Positions 17,302-25,843 of a stretch of 64,000 bases of DNA are shown piece by piece; within the stretch, counting starts at the first letter, position 1, and each line of letters starts with the position of its first letter. The stretch spans positions 1,043,959 to 1,107,958 of the forward strand of contig NZ_FNHB01000001.1 in NCBI RefSeq assembly GCF_900104455.1. The letters run 5' to 3'. Origin of the DNA: Dendrosporobacter quercicolus. Lineage in GTDB: Bacteria; Bacillota; Negativicutes; DSM-1736; Dendrosporobacteraceae. A program made the position numbers and the translations under genes. The notes under the pieces are model-generated. The model did not search any database and was not told where the DNA came from. It saw nothing but the letters and a program-made list of their open reading frames with translations.

Positions 17302-18126
17302 ATGAACGATAAATACAAAATCGGAACCATATCTAAGCTTCTTGGTATTCCCATCCAAACATTGCATTATTATGAGAAATGTGGTTTTGTTACACCTCTA
17401 AAGGATCAAAACTCCAATTACCGATATTATGATGTATGGGATGTCAATTATCTGCTCGATAGCAAACAGCTGCGTTCTTTTGACTTTTCAAACGCGGAAA
17501 TCGAACAGATAATCAACAACGACTGTGTTGTTGAAATTCAAAGAAAATTCGATAAACAAGAAAAAAAACTACTTGATCTGATTTACCACTATCAGGCAGT
17601 TTTGGATACATTGAATGCAGAAAAGAAAAGGCTGTCTACTTTTCACCAGCAAATTGGTAAATTTACGGAAAAGAACAATCCTCAGCTCTATTTTAACCGG
17701 TATCGGCTTAATAACAGTTATCGGATTTCGGAAGATAGGAATGAAATACCTCAGATCGATAATTGGCTTTCTCATATGCCTTTTGTTACAGCCACCTTCA
17801 AAATAACCCAGGAAAGCCTCAACAAGAAGGAGCCGCAAGCAATAGATTATTGGTGGGGGTTCTCAATTTCAACCAAAAAGGCCAAGGAACTAAACATTCC
17901 GCTCCAAGGTGCGGAATATATTTCCTCCCAGAAATGCATTTATACAGTTTTTTCGGCACACAGCCAAAATACCTTTGTCCCTTCTTTGTACAAGCAGGTC
18001 TTCCAACCGCTTTGGGCAGCCGGACACGAGATCAGTGATACCCCAATTGGAAGGCTGATTGTTCGCGCTCATGAACAGAATCAATATACTCGTTATTTTG
18101 AAATTTGGGTTCCGGTTTTGTACTAA
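17302..18126 (+). CDS. MerR-family regulator with effector-binding domain
   Basis: A 274-residue regulator. Residues 1-70 form the winged helix (KIGTISKLLGIPIQTLHYYE, then NYRYYDVWDVNYL), a coiled-coil dimerisation helix runs to about residue 115, and the C-terminal 150 residues resemble a GyrI-like/BmrR-type ligand-binding domain (final segment YTRYFEIWVPV). It probably binds the dyads at 17139-17159 and 17249-17277 and activates the divergent OYE reductase gene in response to a small hydrophobic or electrophilic ligand. ATG 17302 is preceded by ACGGAGG at a long distance of about 14 bases, so an earlier non-canonical start cannot be excluded. Its own terminator follows at 18159-18195. Confidence 0.88.
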   Translation: MNDKYKIGTISKLLGIPIQTLHYYEKCGFVTPLKDQNSNYRYYDVWDVNYLLDSKQLRSFDFSNAEIEQIINNDCVVEIQRKFDKQEKKLLDLIYHYQAVLDTLNAEKKRLSTFHQQIGKFTEKNNPQLYFNRYRLNNSYRISEDRNEIPQIDNWLSHMPFVTATFKITQESLNKKEPQAIDYWWGFSISTKKAKELNIPLQGAEYISSQKCIYTVFSAHSQNTFVPSLYKQVFQPLWAAGHEISDTPIGRLIVRAHEQNQYTRYFEIWVPVLY

Positions 18127-18158
18127 GAGGACCGAGTTACCGACAATGAACCAAGCAC

Positions 18159-18195
18159 AAAAGTGGACTCGCCTGACGGCGAGTCCACTTTTTTT
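18159..18195 (+). terminator. Strong intrinsic terminator after merR
   Basis: AAAGTGGACTCGCC pairs perfectly with GGCGAGTCCACTTT around a TGAC loop and is followed by a run of T on the plus strand. The A-run on the other side also allows some function for the convergent LysR gene. Confidence 0.9.
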
Positions 18196-18254
18196 ATAGC
18201 AGATCAAATTCTCATAGGATACCGATCACACTTAAAAACGGGAAACTTATCTTT

Positions 18255-19148
18255 TCATAACCATCTATTCTTCGCTCTGCTTCGCTGAATGACATGTTCG
18301 CGAAACTGAACCGCTGCTTTGGAAAAGTACCGGTTCTCCTTCCAGGCCAGATAAAGATAGCTTTTATAATCAAAATCTTCCACTTTTATTAAAACAAACG
18401 GCAAATTAGGTCTTTGCTTGCTCGGTGACGGGAAAAAAGCTATACCAAACCCCGCAGCTACTAAATTGATAAGGGCCTGAGTGCTATCGCAGGTATAAAT
18501 GACCTGCGGTACAAATCCGCTTTTTTGACATATGGTATGGCAAAATTTCTGGATACTGTGATCCCCTTTTAGGCTAATAAAACCTTCTCCCGCCAATTCC
18601 CGGAGAGAAACCGTACAACGATTAGCCAAATCGTGACCACAGGCCACAGCCAGCAACATATCAATCTCCACTAAAGGATTGGAAACGATGCCTGACTGGT
18701 CAAATGTCTTAATAGTGAACGTAAAGTCGACCTCCTCGCTTTCCAGTAAACGCAACTTAGTATTCTCATCCGTGGTCTGCGTAAGATGAAAATTCACTTT
18801 TGGATAAAGCCGCGCAAAGGAACCTAAGAGGTCGCAAAAGTGATTGCACATAGAAGTGGACGCGACATACAGATAACCCCGTTCGCTTCCCGACAGATCG
18901 GCAATCGCCTGGCGCCCTGCCTCAAGTTCATTCAGGGCATGGTTTACTCTTTCTAAAAACACTTTTCCGTATTCATTCAACACAATATTTCGCCCGGCCC
19001 GGTTAAACAAAGGAACGCCTAAATCTGCTTCCAGCCGGGCTATGGTCATACTAAGAGCAGGCTGTGCAATTTTCAATGCGTGCGCCGCCTTTGTCATATG
19101 TTCAAGTTTGGCCACAACTTGAAAATATTTCAACCGCAATAAATCCAT
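18255..19148 (-). CDS. LysR-family transcriptional regulator
   Basis: A 297-residue LysR-type regulator. The N-terminal helix-turn-helix is clear (KLEHMTKAAHALKIAQPALS and the wing LEADLGVPLFNRAGR), followed by a periplasmic-binding-protein-like effector domain from about residue 90. ATG 19148 fits the family N-terminus (MDLLRLKYFQVVA). LysR proteins usually control a divergent neighbour; here that would be the TonB receptor gene, 420 bases away, although its control region shows other signals. The effector and target are unknown. Confidence 0.9.
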   Translation of the reverse strand: MDLLRLKYFQVVAKLEHMTKAAHALKIAQPALSMTIARLEADLGVPLFNRAGRNIVLNEYGKVFLERVNHALNELEAGRQAIADLSGSERGYLYVASTSMCNHFCDLLGSFARLYPKVNFHLTQTTDENTKLRLLESEEVDFTFTIKTFDQSGIVSNPLVEIDMLLAVACGHDLANRCTVSLRELAGEGFISLKGDHSIQKFCHTICQKSGFVPQVIYTCDSTQALINLVAAGFGIAFFPSPSKQRPNLPFVLIKVEDFDYKSYLYLAWKENRYFSKAAVQFREHVIQRSRAKNRWL

Positions 19149-19248
19149 ATGACTTCCTTCCTAGATTAATATACATTTTCCATAGTACAAGTATAAAAGA
19201 TATATTATTATTTATCAAATATTTTATTTATAATCATAAATAGTAAAT

Positions 19249-19267
19249 GAAAATAATTATCGTTATT
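19249..19267. promoter_or_regulatory. Fur-box-like site upstream of the TonB receptor
   Basis: GAAAATAATTATCGTTATT matches the Fur consensus at 14 of 19 positions by eye. The surrounding 19149-19300 is very A+T-rich, which raises the chance of a random match. It lies 305 bases before the receptor start. Confidence 0.45.
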
Positions 19268-19412
19268 GTTAATCACCATGCCTCAATGAATTACAACTGC
19301 ATTTGGGAATAGATTCTTTAAGATTCTCGTTTTGTTATGAATCATAAGTTTTTCTTGTGGTTTTATATACTATCTCTTCAAAGAAAGGGGGGAGTAAAGA
19401 ACACGATGAAAA

Positions 19413-19525
19413 TAGCCGGTTCTGCTGGCTCCCAAATGGCCTGAGACACCGGACATGCAACCAGAAACCAGAAGGAAAACTGGAAACCGCCGGCATATGG
19501 CGAGAAGTCGAAGGGAGCCGGCCGG
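19413..19525 (+). promoter_or_regulatory. Structured leader before the TonB receptor, resembling a molybdenum-cofactor riboswitch
   Basis: A G+C-rich island in an A+T-rich leader. GGCTCCC (19427-19433) pairs with GGGAGCC (19513-19519) as a closing stem. Inside are CCTGAGACACCGG, the hairpin CCAG-AAGGAAAA-CTGG, then GGAAACCGCCGG followed by ATGGCGAGAAG and CGAAGGGAGCC. The order closing stem, GAAACCGCC...GGCGA hairpin, GAAGGGAGCC is, as far as memory allows, that of the Moco/Tuco RNA motif. No B12 box is present, so a cobalamin riboswitch is unlikely. The structure is seen directly; the class is a resemblance that needs a covariance-model search. Confidence 0.45.
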
Positions 19526-19571
19526 AATGACGGGAGTGCAAAAAACTAATTTGTTGTAGGAGGGAGATCCA

Positions 19572-21668
19572 TTGAAGTTTGGTAAAAAACAGAATAAAAG
19601 CCAGGTCGGACTCTTAGCTATCAGTCTAAGTGTTGCAATGAGTTTGCCGGCATACGCCGCTGAGAATAATTATGTTTTCCAGTTCGAGGAAGTGGTGGTA
19701 ACGGCCTCCGGCTTCGAGCAGGATATTGTCGATGCGCCGGCCAGTATTACCGTGATTACCAAGGAGGAAATCAACCGGCGCGGCTATGTTGACCTTGCGG
19801 GGGTACTGTCCGATGTAGAAGGCGTTGACGTGCGCAGCGCCCCCAGCAGACTGGGCGGGGCCAGTGTCAGCATTCGCGGTATGACAAGCGATTATACGCT
19901 GGTTCTGGTGGACGGTATTCCCCAGAATGGGACAAAGGATGTCGGACCGGGCGGCTATAGTGTCGGGCTCGGTACTTTTGTGCCGCCGCTGGCGTCAATT
20001 GAACGCATCGAAGTCATCCGGGGACCGATGTCCACCTTGTATGGCACCGAGGCCATGGGCGGCGTGGTGAATATCATTACCAAAAAGATAACCGACGAGT
20101 GGCGCCATAACCTGACGCTGGACCACACCATTCACGAGAATTCGGAATGGGGCAGCGTAACCCGTTACTCTTTGTATTCGAGCGGCCCCCTAACCGAGGA
20201 TAAAGTGGGACTGGCCTTGCGCGGCAACTTTCTCCGGCGGGGCGGCTCTGCTGTTACCAATGATCAGGGCAACACAGTCACCGCCCGGGCGGTCAATCCC
20301 ATTGCCTTAAGAAACTACAGTCTGGGCGGCAAAGTGACGTGGAAACTGGATGACACCAACAGCCTCTGGCTGGACGCGGATACGGCGACCAGCGATTTTT
20401 CCAAAGCACCGGACCAGATTTCTACATTTTTTAACCCGTTACGTTTTGACCGCGACAAGCTGACGTTAGGCAGCGCTAATAAAGTTTCCTATGGCGACTG
20501 GAGCACAACCCTGACCTATAACGCCACCGAACTGAAAGGCTATGGCGCAGTTACCGGCGGCCCGCCCCGCGAGTTGAAGAACGACAACCTGATCTTTGAG
20601 ACCAAGCTGGTCGCGCCGGCCGGTGAAGCTCACACGTTGACCGTGGGCGGCCGGTACTGGGATGAAGAACTGGTGGATGGTGTGGTGGCCTCTGCCGGCT
20701 TTGGCAAGCTCACCGCGCACACCACCTCGCTGTTTGCGGAAGACGAATGGCGGCTGCGGGAGGGTCTGGCCCTGACTTACGGCGCGCGTTATGACCGTCA
20801 CAGTTCTTTCGGCGGACAGGTTAGTCCGCGGGGCTACCTGGTCTGGAAGGCCGATAACAAGTGGACGCTGAAAGGCGGCGTCAGCACTGGCTTCAAAGCT
20901 CCCACCCTGTCACAGGCGACGGACGGTCATGTCGGATTTACCGGCGCTAACGCCGTAAATCCGGTATATGTTCTCGGCAATCCCAACCTTAAGCCAGAGA
21001 AAAGCATAAACAAAGAGCTGGGCTTTTACTACCAGGAGTCTTCCGGCTTCAGCGCAAATGCCACCCTGTTCCACACTGATTTTAAAAATCGAATCAATTC
21101 AACTGATACTTGGGCGGATGAAAACGGTCAGTTGTATCAAAGCTACGAAAACATAAACAAAGCCAAGATCGAGGGGCTTGAATTGGGCGCCAAAATACCG
21201 CTGGCGCAAGACCTGGCGCTAAACCTGAACTACACCTATCTTACGAGCGAACAGATCGGCGGCGCCAATGACGGGCTTCAGCTCAACAGTACGCCAAAAC
21301 ACGCGGTGAACGCACGGCTGAACTGGCAGGCGGACGAAAAGACCACCGCTTGGCTGAGAGCGGAATACCGCGCCAAGATGATCCGTTATAACAATAAAAC
21401 GCTTGACGCTACACAGCAGGCGGTGGTCGACGCGTTTGGCAAGCATCTTCCCTCCTATACAGTGCTTGACCTGGGCGTATCCCGTAAGCTGAACCAGAAT
21501 GTCACCTTGAATTTCGCAGTTAATAATCTGCTGGATAAGGATTTCGGCGAATCCATCCGTATCGGCAGCGCTACTCACTATAAATATGTCGGCGGCCCCG
21601 GACAAACCCCGACCGGCACCTACCTGGCGGGGCGGAATTATTGGGTATCCCTGAACTACAATTTCTAA
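19572..21668 (+). CDS. TonB-dependent outer-membrane receptor for a metal chelate
   Basis: A 698-residue receptor with a signal peptide (cleavage near AYAA, about residue 29), a TonB box-like EEVVVTASG at about 39-47, a plug domain (DAPASITVITKEEI, then VSIRGM and IERIEVIRGPMSTLYG, to about 175) and a 22-strand barrel ending in the outer-membrane aromatic terminus VSLNYNF. It imports scarce ligands such as ferric siderophores, cobalamin or other metal chelates using TonB energy. Its presence shows an outer membrane, hence the Negativicutes assignment. The start is TTG 19572 with AGGAGGG seven bases upstream. A binding-protein gene follows, but no permease or TonB gene is nearby. The substrate is open; the leader hints at molybdenum or tungsten, the Fur-like box at iron. 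Confidence 0.92.
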   Translation: MKFGKKQNKSQVGLLAISLSVAMSLPAYAAENNYVFQFEEVVVTASGFEQDIVDAPASITVITKEEINRRGYVDLAGVLSDVEGVDVRSAPSRLGGASVSIRGMTSDYTLVLVDGIPQNGTKDVGPGGYSVGLGTFVPPLASIERIEVIRGPMSTLYGTEAMGGVVNIITKKITDEWRHNLTLDHTIHENSEWGSVTRYSLYSSGPLTEDKVGLALRGNFLRRGGSAVTNDQGNTVTARAVNPIALRNYSLGGKVTWKLDDTNSLWLDADTATSDFSKAPDQISTFFNPLRFDRDKLTLGSANKVSYGDWSTTLTYNATELKGYGAVTGGPPRELKNDNLIFETKLVAPAGEAHTLTVGGRYWDEELVDGVVASAGFGKLTAHTTSLFAEDEWRLREGLALTYGARYDRHSSFGGQVSPRGYLVWKADNKWTLKGGVSTGFKAPTLSQATDGHVGFTGANAVNPVYVLGNPNLKPEKSINKELGFYYQESSGFSANATLFHTDFKNRINSTDTWADENGQLYQSYENINKAKIEGLELGAKIPLAQDLALNLNYTYLTSEQIGGANDGLQLNSTPKHAVNARLNWQADEKTTAWLRAEYRAKMIRYNNKTLDATQQAVVDAFGKHLPSYTVLDLGVSRKLNQNVTLNFAVNNLLDKDFGESIRIGSATHYKYVGGPGQTPTGTYLAGRNYWVSLNYNF

Positions 21669-21965
21669 AGCCACAAATGCTTCCCTGGTAATGCAGATAC
21701 GAACGCCGCATCTGCATTGCTGAGTTCACCGGTCCTGCCGGTTGTCAGCCCGTCTCTCATTGCGGCAACAGGCAGGCGGTGACGAATTAAGCAAAGGTAA
21801 ATATACAGGCAACCTGATGTTGCGGCATTTGAACCCTATGAATGAGCATTTTTATATGGAAAGGCCATTTCTTAGTTTTGCTGTTCGTCATAATCCGCCT
21901 CGTTCCCTGCTAATGCGTTTTCCCGGTAAAAAGGGAAAACGATAAACAACCTTAAGGAGGTTTCT

Positions 21966-22955
21966 ATGAAAAAGCGATTGGCTTCTTGGGTGGCTGCCGC
22001 TACGCTGGCAATCACTCTGACCGGCTGCGCAACATCCGGCGCAACGCCTGGGCAGGCATCGGCTGCGACTAGTATTAAAGTTACGCATAATCTTGGTGAA
22101 ACAGAAGTACCCCTCAACCCGCGGCGTGTCGTTGTGTTCGATTTCAGTATGCTTGATACGATGGACGCGTTAGGCGTGGCCCCTATTCTTGCTCTTCCCA
22201 AAAACTATGCGCCGGCTTATCTCGCAAAATACAAGGGCGATGCCTATGCCGACGTGGGGGATTTCTACGGCAAGGATCTGGAAACGATCAACAATTTCAA
22301 GCCTGACCTGATTATTCTTGGCGGCAGGCAGGCGAAGGCTTATGAAGAAATGCAAAAAATCGCTCCCACCATTGTGATGTCAGTCGCTGACAGCACCAAC
22401 TATATGAAGGAGCTCTCCCGCAACAATCTGATAATGGGTGAAATCTTCGCTAAAAAAGCCGAAGCCCAGGCAGCCTTGGATAAAATCAGCGCGAGGGTCA
22501 AGGAGCTCAGGGCTGTAGCCGAAAAGAACGATAGCAGGGCGTTGATTGTCATGGTCAACGACGGCAATCTCAGCGCCTATGGCCCCGGTTCCCGCTTTGG
22601 TTTAATTCATGACGTGCTGGGGATCAAGCCCGTTGATCCCATGATTAAACCCGTTAGGCTTGGGGCGGAGGTTGATCCCATAATAACTAAAGCCGGTTTG
22701 AATGGGATGAAGATCGGCTTCGAGTATTTGGAAGCCAAGAATCCGGACATGCTCTTTGTTATAGACAGAACCGTTGTCGTCGGCGGCTCGCAAAAGGCCG
22801 CCAGCACACTGGATAATGCATTGGTCCGGGCAACCAATGCGGCAAAGAACGGCAAGATTATTTTTCTTGATCCGGGCACCTGGTATTCGTCCGGCAACGG
22901 GTTGGAATCTTCTTCCATGATGATAGAAGAAATTGCTGCGGTGCTGGGTATATAG
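21966..22955 (+). CDS. Siderophore/metal-chelate binding lipoprotein of an ABC importer (FepB/CeuE-like)
   Basis: A 329-residue TroA/FepB-type substrate-binding protein. The lipobox ITLTGC places lipidated Cys21. The mature part shows NPRRVVVFDFSMLDTMDALG and FKPDLIILGGRQ, the usual iron-chelate-binder motifs, and a long connecting helix. It should deliver a chelate brought in by the receptor encoded 297 bases upstream to an inner-membrane ABC importer whose other parts are not adjacent. ATG 21966 has AAGGAGG at good distance. The region 21669-21965 between the two genes holds only a weak hairpin (AATGCAGAT / ATCTGCATT), so the genes may be cotranscribed. It resembles petrobactin binders, but the ligand cannot be fixed. 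Confidence 0.88.
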   Translation: MKKRLASWVAAATLAITLTGCATSGATPGQASAATSIKVTHNLGETEVPLNPRRVVVFDFSMLDTMDALGVAPILALPKNYAPAYLAKYKGDAYADVGDFYGKDLETINNFKPDLIILGGRQAKAYEEMQKIAPTIVMSVADSTNYMKELSRNNLIMGEIFAKKAEAQAALDKISARVKELRAVAEKNDSRALIVMVNDGNLSAYGPGSRFGLIHDVLGIKPVDPMIKPVRLGAEVDPIITKAGLNGMKIGFEYLEAKNPDMLFVIDRTVVVGGSQKAASTLDNALVRATNAAKNGKIIFLDPGTWYSSGNGLESSSMMIEEIAAVLGI

Positions 22956-23134
22956 AAAAGCCGTGTGTCAGGGGGACGGGGATGTTGTCACACTCCCGTC
23001 TCTTCATCTGTCGAGCGTTTCAGCGCTGGAACCAAGCCTGGAGGCCAATGCCAATTGCTACGGCTCTGTTGGATTTATAGATTTTATCTGCGAGGATGAC
23101 AATATAGTTGTTCACGTCTTTCCGGAAAATGCGT

Positions 23135-23701
23135 TCAAAGGTCATTGTCTTTTTTCACAGCTCTTTCTATGTCAATTAATATTCTAACTATCCATCTTGC
23201 TAATAAACCCATAACAATATAAATAGGGAATGAATACCAGTATAACCATTGAATCAGTACGTAAAATCCCAAGTGGACAACAATAGGTTCGGCCACGAAT
23301 GAAAATACCGTTGATAGGACAACTAACGCCCCAAAGAAATTCTTCCAGGTCGGAAAGTATTGGTATACCAGCATAAAGATAATTGGCAGCATCGTATAAT
23401 CAATCGAAGTAAGCCGGGGAAGTATTGGAATAACTTCTACCGGATAACTCCACAGGGAAAGCACGAAACCAATTTCGTCCAATGTAATTGTAAATACCAT
23501 AATGATTACCCCGAACAGGGTAACTTCAAGAATCCTCTTTTTATCGACTAATTTATACCAGATAAACCAAGGGGCAATCAGTAATATAACCAGAACCCAC
23601 CATTGCCAGATACCCATATGCTGGCCCAGGAAATTTTCAATTCGAGCTTGGGTTAATTGACGCATCATTTCTGCAATTTGTTCGTCAGATGGATAATTCA
23701 T
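23135..23701 (-). CDS. Small polytopic membrane protein (CBO0543-like family)
   Basis: A 188-residue integral membrane protein with about five hydrophobic spans (for example WQWWVLVILLIAPWFIWYKL near residue 32 and ILEVTLFGVIIMVFTITLDE near 57) and many tryptophans and tyrosines. The pattern resembles the CBO0543 family of Firmicute membrane proteins, which has no known function. ATG 23701 has GGGGAGG upstream at good spacing. It is a single gene, convergent with the binding-protein gene. Confidence 0.7.
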   Translation of the reverse strand: MNYPSDEQIAEMMRQLTQARIENFLGQHMGIWQWWVLVILLIAPWFIWYKLVDKKRILEVTLFGVIIMVFTITLDEIGFVLSLWSYPVEVIPILPRLTSIDYTMLPIIFMLVYQYFPTWKNFFGALVVLSTVFSFVAEPIVVHLGFYVLIQWLYWYSFPIYIVMGLLARWIVRILIDIERAVKKDNDL

Positions 23702-24100
23702 GTCTTGTCCTCCCCTGTTATTGCTTTAACACTAGTCTGAGCAAGATAAAAACTTCCAGTGTTGTTTCAAGTTATCTGCAAATTTTCATTGTATCCTTAT
23801 CCGTTTTATGCAATCGTTCCAATTTTCAGATTAAATCTTGGATATGATTGCAATCGTCGAATTTAATTTTTTCATATTGCGATATCTATAAGTATATATA
23901 ACAGTAAAGCCCGCTTCCGTTACTTGATTATATTAAACTCATGCTATGGGGAGCGGCGACTAAGAGGTGACAGCCATTGTTATCTCTTTTATTTTCAATA
24001 AAATATCAGGATTGCTTGTTTTTTAAGAGCAATTGAAAATCTTAGCAGATATAACTTAATCGTTATGTAGCCAGCCGATCTGTATGGCCGGTTTTAAGTT
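23702..24100. other. Intergenic stretch without a recognised gene
   Basis: About 400 A+T-rich bases with stops in all frames. Nothing beyond possible promoter-like A+T runs is seen. It separates the membrane-protein gene from the beta-lactamase area. Confidence 0.6.
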
Positions 24101-24289
24101 TTACAAACTTCCTTCCCGCGCCATACTGAAAAAGTCTCTTTCCTGCTGAACAATGAAAAAAAAGCGCTTTCCACAATAGGCTTGCTGCCGAGATAACCGG
24201 CGCGAAGTTGTGAAAGAACCGCTTTTTATTAGGCCTCTGACAAGTAAAAACAAATTAAATTCAATAAAATCGATCATACTGGCCATCCT

Positions 24290-24526
24290 TTACTCCTCGT
24301 CAAACGCTCCCACCGCAATAGGCAGCGCTTGTATCACAATATTCCCGGTTGCGGGCAGCCCCCAGCTGCTGAGTGTCTGCATAAACTTCAGCCAAGCGCC
24401 CTGTAAGCAATTCCATTCGAGCACGCGCTGGTCAGACATCAATAACCAGCCTTGCTTTTCCAACACGCGAATGCGCCGGGGGATATAAAAATTGCCTTTC
24501 AATATTTTATCATGGTTACTCTGATG
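24290..24526 (-). other. Open frame directly after the beta-lactamase stop, unrecognised
   Basis: After the TAA of the beta-lactamase gene the same frame stays open for about 79 codons and ends in GAFDEE. The only in-frame start is TTG at 24502, without a ribosome site. The sequence is protein-like (VLEKQGWLLMSDQRVLEWN) but not recognised. A second short frame (24286-24101, MASMIDFIEFNLFLLVRG) follows at once. This could be a decayed gene, a readthrough extension or chance. Confidence 0.25.
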
Positions 24527-24532
24527 TGGGTA

Positions 24533-25336
24533 TTATAAAATCCCAAGGTCTTTTAAAATGGCCTTTGATATTTCCCTGGCCTTGCCGCCGGCAGCTCCAT
24601 CCGGCGCCTGAATATTGACGGCGAAGAAATACCGGTCTCCCTGTTTTTCTGCACAGCCGACAAACCAGCCGAGCGTCCATTTTCCATCTACAAAACCGGA
24701 GCCTGTCTTGCCCATCAAGCGTATCCCATTATTTTCCGACACCGTAATATTCCTCTTGACTACTTCTATGTTGTCTGGCGAAAACGGCAATGTACCGGCA
24801 TATAATTTGCGCAAAAGGTCCACTTGCTCGCGCGCTGAAATCTGGAGCGTGGAACCCAGCCAGAAGGTAGTCAGCCCGCCGGAAATATCCCGATTGCCGT
24901 ATTCAATCGTATCGAGATATTCCTGCATTCTTTTTTCGCCAATGCGTGAGGCGAGTTCCTGGAAATACCAGACTACTGAATCCCGAGTGGCTGCTGCGAG
25001 TGTTTGGTCACGGTTCCAGGCAGGAAAAGAATACTGTTTGCCATCCCATGGAAACAATGTATACACGTCCTCGATATCTAAAACACCCGTTTCCAGGCCA
25101 ATCAACGAATTGTATATTTTAAATGTGGAACACGGCGATAAGCGGATTGTGCTTTGCGGTTCGTTAAACACGGTGTATTGGTCCTGCGCCTCATCATACA
25201 GAATAAACGTACCGGTAAATCCTGATGCATATTTCTCAAAGTCGCGGCGCTCCACGGAATCAGCCGCATTCACACTGGCTGCAGCACCAATAGAAAAAAG
25301 CGCCGCGGCCAATAAAACCAAAAATAATCTTTTCAC
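24533..25336 (-). CDS. Class D beta-lactamase
   Basis: A 267-residue secreted serine beta-lactamase of class D. The signal peptide ends near VNAAD (residue 25). The active-site tetrad STFK places Ser70 and Lys73, with SVV at 120-122, YGN at 146-148 and KTG at 210-212, all at class D spacing; the conserved WFVG follows. It hydrolyses penicillins and related compounds in the periplasm. The GTG start at 25336 has GGGAGG seven bases upstream. No BlaR/BlaI genes are adjacent. Intrinsic chromosomal class D enzymes occur in Firmicutes, so transfer need not be assumed. A BlaR1-type sensor is excluded because there is no membrane protease domain. Confidence 0.93.
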   Translation of the reverse strand: MKRLFLVLLAAALFSIGAAASVNAADSVERRDFEKYASGFTGTFILYDEAQDQYTVFNEPQSTIRLSPCSTFKIYNSLIGLETGVLDIEDVYTLFPWDGKQYSFPAWNRDQTLAAATRDSVVWYFQELASRIGEKRMQEYLDTIEYGNRDISGGLTTFWLGSTLQISAREQVDLLRKLYAGTLPFSPDNIEVVKRNITVSENNGIRLMGKTGSGFVDGKWTLGWFVGCAEKQGDRYFFAVNIQAPDGAAGGKAREISKAILKDLGIL

Positions 25337-25843
25337 TTTAACGCCTCCCGAATTGATTGATTAAGCTTAGTATAGCACTCCCTGGTATGTTCTGCCAGCT
25401 AAAGATAGGCGCGCCAGTGGGCCTGCCCGACGCTCAGCGGCAGCAGCCGGCGGACGTTCACTGTATACCGGCTGGTCTCGCTTTGCCCCGTCGCAACCGC
25501 TTTGGCTGTATTCGGACCAGCCGGCCCAGGTCCGGATAAGTCAGACGCCGGGTAGAACATTTTCATGCGTCCGGTGTGATTAGCCAACCTAGTATTTTTT
25601 GCACTTTTAGGGGTATTATGGTAAAATATATATTTATAGATGCCTAATGATTTTCTTAAAGAAAAAATTGGTTGCCGCGAATGGTAAAGATGAACACTTC
25701 ATATATTTATTGTATCCGGGATGGCATAAATCTGTTGAAAATAGCTGTGATGCTTCCCTATCCGATCCCACAATCATCTTGGCAATATTGCGAAGATGAT
25801 TATGCTGGATTACCCAATATTACATTTCGAAAGGAAGTTGCCT
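25337..25843. other. Intergenic stretch upstream of the antiporter
   Basis: A G+C-rich block (25400-25590) with an open but featureless minus-strand frame, then an A+T-rich part holding the antiporter promoter region and its AAAGGAAG ribosome site. No gene or RNA is recognised. Confidence 0.45.

Noticed and set aside
19413..19525. Cobalamin riboswitch before the TonB receptor
   Set aside because: No B12 box and no GCCACTG block, unlike the clear case at 50698-50855.
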